Below, in pieces: positions 5,073 through 5,892 of a stretch of 5,892 nucleotides of DNA; position 1 is the stretch's first letter, and the number at the start of each line of letters is the position of its first letter. The DNA comes from an uncultured Erysipelotrichaceae bacterium (GTDB lineage Bacteria > Bacillota_I > Bacilli_A > RFN20 > CAG-826). The stretch spans positions 1 through 5,892 of the forward strand of contig CADBDO010000067.1 in NCBI GenBank assembly GCA_902793515.1. Direction: 5' to 3'. The translations under genes were made by a program, and so were the position numbers. Under the pieces are notes generated by a model that was not told the origin of the DNA, searched no databases, and worked only from the letters and a program-made list of their open reading frames with translations.

Positions 5073-5892
5073 GCGTGAAAAGGAAATCCAATCTCGACGC
5101 ACTCTTTTGATTGCGGACGATGATGAAATTAGTGGGGATATCCTAGCCTCTTTCTTTGAAAAAGATTACGACATACTCCGCGCTTGAAAAAGATTACGAC
5201 ATACTCCGCGCCTACACCGGAAGAGAGGCTCTTCAGGTTATCTCCTCACACCTTGAGACCATCGATTTGGTTTTGCTCGACATCTATATGCCTGATTTGG
5301 ATGGCTTCCATGTCCTCAAAGAAAGGCAAGAAAACCCAGAGATCAAGAAAATCCCTGTCATCGTCATGACTGGCGAAGTCGACATTGAACGCGAGTGCTT
5401 CAAACTTGGGGTCAACGACTTCATCAAGAAGCCTTTCGAAGATCCAGAAATCATTGTCGCCCGCGTCGAGAGAATGATTGAGCTCTATGAAGACAGAAGC
5501 ATCATCAAAGAAGTCAAAATCGACCACCTCACCAACCTCTACTCCTTTGAGTTCTTTAAGAAATTCTGCCTCCAGTTCGATGCGGCATATCCAAACATCA
5601 AAAAGGATATGATCTCCGTCAACGTCACCCGTTTCCGTTTGATCAATGAGCTTTATGGAAAAGAGTTTGCCGACGATGTTCTGAGAAACATCGCTGACTA
5701 TCTCAAAGGCTATGTGAATGAACACAAAGGATTCGCCTCTCACCATGGCACAGGCGACTTCTTGTTATACTGCCCTCACATCGAAAACGATGACTTGTTC
5801 GTCAAAGGTTTGCTTGCTCACTTAGAGAAGCTTATCAACCCTTCTAGCGTTCATCTCCATGTCGGAATTTATCCAAACGTCGATCCGTCTTT
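5059..5892 (+). pseudogene. Response regulator with degenerate GGDEF domain, frame broken by a 28-bp tandem duplication; runs off right edge
   Basis: As written, translation from 5059 stops at TGA 5185-5187 after 42 residues (ending DYDILRA). Removing one copy of the repeat at 5156-5211 gives one open frame to the window edge. In the repaired numbering a receiver spans about 14-133: acidic cluster ADDD at 19-22, phospho-acceptor Asp65 in LLDIYMPD, Thr95 in VMTG, Lys115 in KKPF. A GGDEF-type domain begins at DHLTNLYSFEFF (146-157). It is degenerate: the signature reads HHGTGDF (219-225) in place of RxGGDEF, and the metal-binding 'DxD.F' strand reads NVTRF (179-183). Diguanylate cyclase activity is therefore unlikely, and the domain may be regulatory, perhaps ahead of an EAL domain outside the window. 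The product is probably the output partner of the overlapping kinase. The downstream frame is open only from 5147; an ATG at 5288 lacks a ribosome binding site and would lose half the receiver. An assembly error could explain the break. Confidence 0.8.
5156..5211 (+). repeat. Exact tandem duplication, 2 x 28 bp
   Basis: Bases 5156-5183 and 5184-5211 are identical, each beginning TTGAAAAAGATTACG and ending CATACTCCGCGC. The identity ends exactly at both borders (the flanking bases T5155/C5183 and T5184/C5212 differ), so it is a simple duplication with no leftover partial copy. It encodes the EKDYDILRA stretch of the receiver domain. Since 28 leaves remainder one on division by three, the second copy shifts the frame and creates a TGA at the copy junction. 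Confidence 0.95.

Noticed and set aside
5185..5187. TGA read as tryptophan (Mycoplasma-type code), since no complete gene in the window ends in TGA
   Set aside because: Every tryptophan codon checked in the real genes is TGG and no TGA occurs inside an intact gene. Reading through this TGA would also continue in the wrong frame and meet more stops.
5182..5188. Programmed +1 frameshift at GCT-TGA that would rejoin the two parts of the receiver-GGDEF gene
   Set aside because: A +1 shift here does enter the correct frame, but the product would repeat EKDYDILRA inside the receiver, and there is no upstream Shine-Dalgarno-like stimulator or CTT-TGA-C context as in the release factor 2 gene. A simple duplication explains the sequence better.
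5246..5746. Antisense open frame of 166 codons over the receiver-GGDEF gene
   Set aside because: The plus-strand frame carries clear receiver and GGDEF motifs, while the antisense translation is acidic and repetitive, as expected from a mirror frame.

Overview
The window looks like a chromosomal segment from a low-to-mid G+C Gram-positive-type bacterium, most plausibly an uncultured member of the Bacillota (Bacilli/Erysipelotrichia-like). The reasons are purine-rich Shine-Dalgarno sites, a lipobox lipoprotein with a family-1 solute-binding fold, a U-tract hairpin terminator, and TAA as the stop of all four complete genes. Tryptophan is encoded by TGG and the standard code fits. The taxonomic guess is inference and is not firm.

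Layout. The left edge (minus strand) holds the first codons of a ROK-family sugar kinase/regulator, preceded on the same strand by a complete small nitroreductase; the two look co-transcribed leftward. Divergent from them is a DUF1275/YoaK-type membrane protein on the plus strand, which appears to start with GTG and to lack a ribosome binding site. It ends at a bidirectional hairpin terminator shared with the convergent next gene, an orphan solute-binding lipoprotein on the minus strand. Back-to-back with the lipoprotein, across 78 bp, is a two-gene plus-strand unit. It consists of a 727-residue membrane hybrid histidine kinase (Cache-like sensor, HisKA, HATPase, receiver) and an overlapping response-regulator gene carrying a degenerate GGDEF domain that runs off the right edge.

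How the genes may work together. The lipoprotein, the kinase with a large extracytoplasmic sensor, and the receiver-GGDEF protein form a plausible module linking an extracellular ligand to cyclic-di-GMP-type signalling. This is inferred from gene order and domains only; no ABC permease gene lies beside the binding protein in this window.

The most notable observation is an exact 28-bp tandem duplication (5156-5211) inside the receiver domain of the last gene. Because 28 is not a multiple of three, it shifts the frame and creates an immediate TGA, so the protein stops after 42 residues. Removing one copy restores a continuous receiver-GGDEF reading frame to the window edge. It may be a real recent mutation, a reversible on/off switch, or an assembly error.
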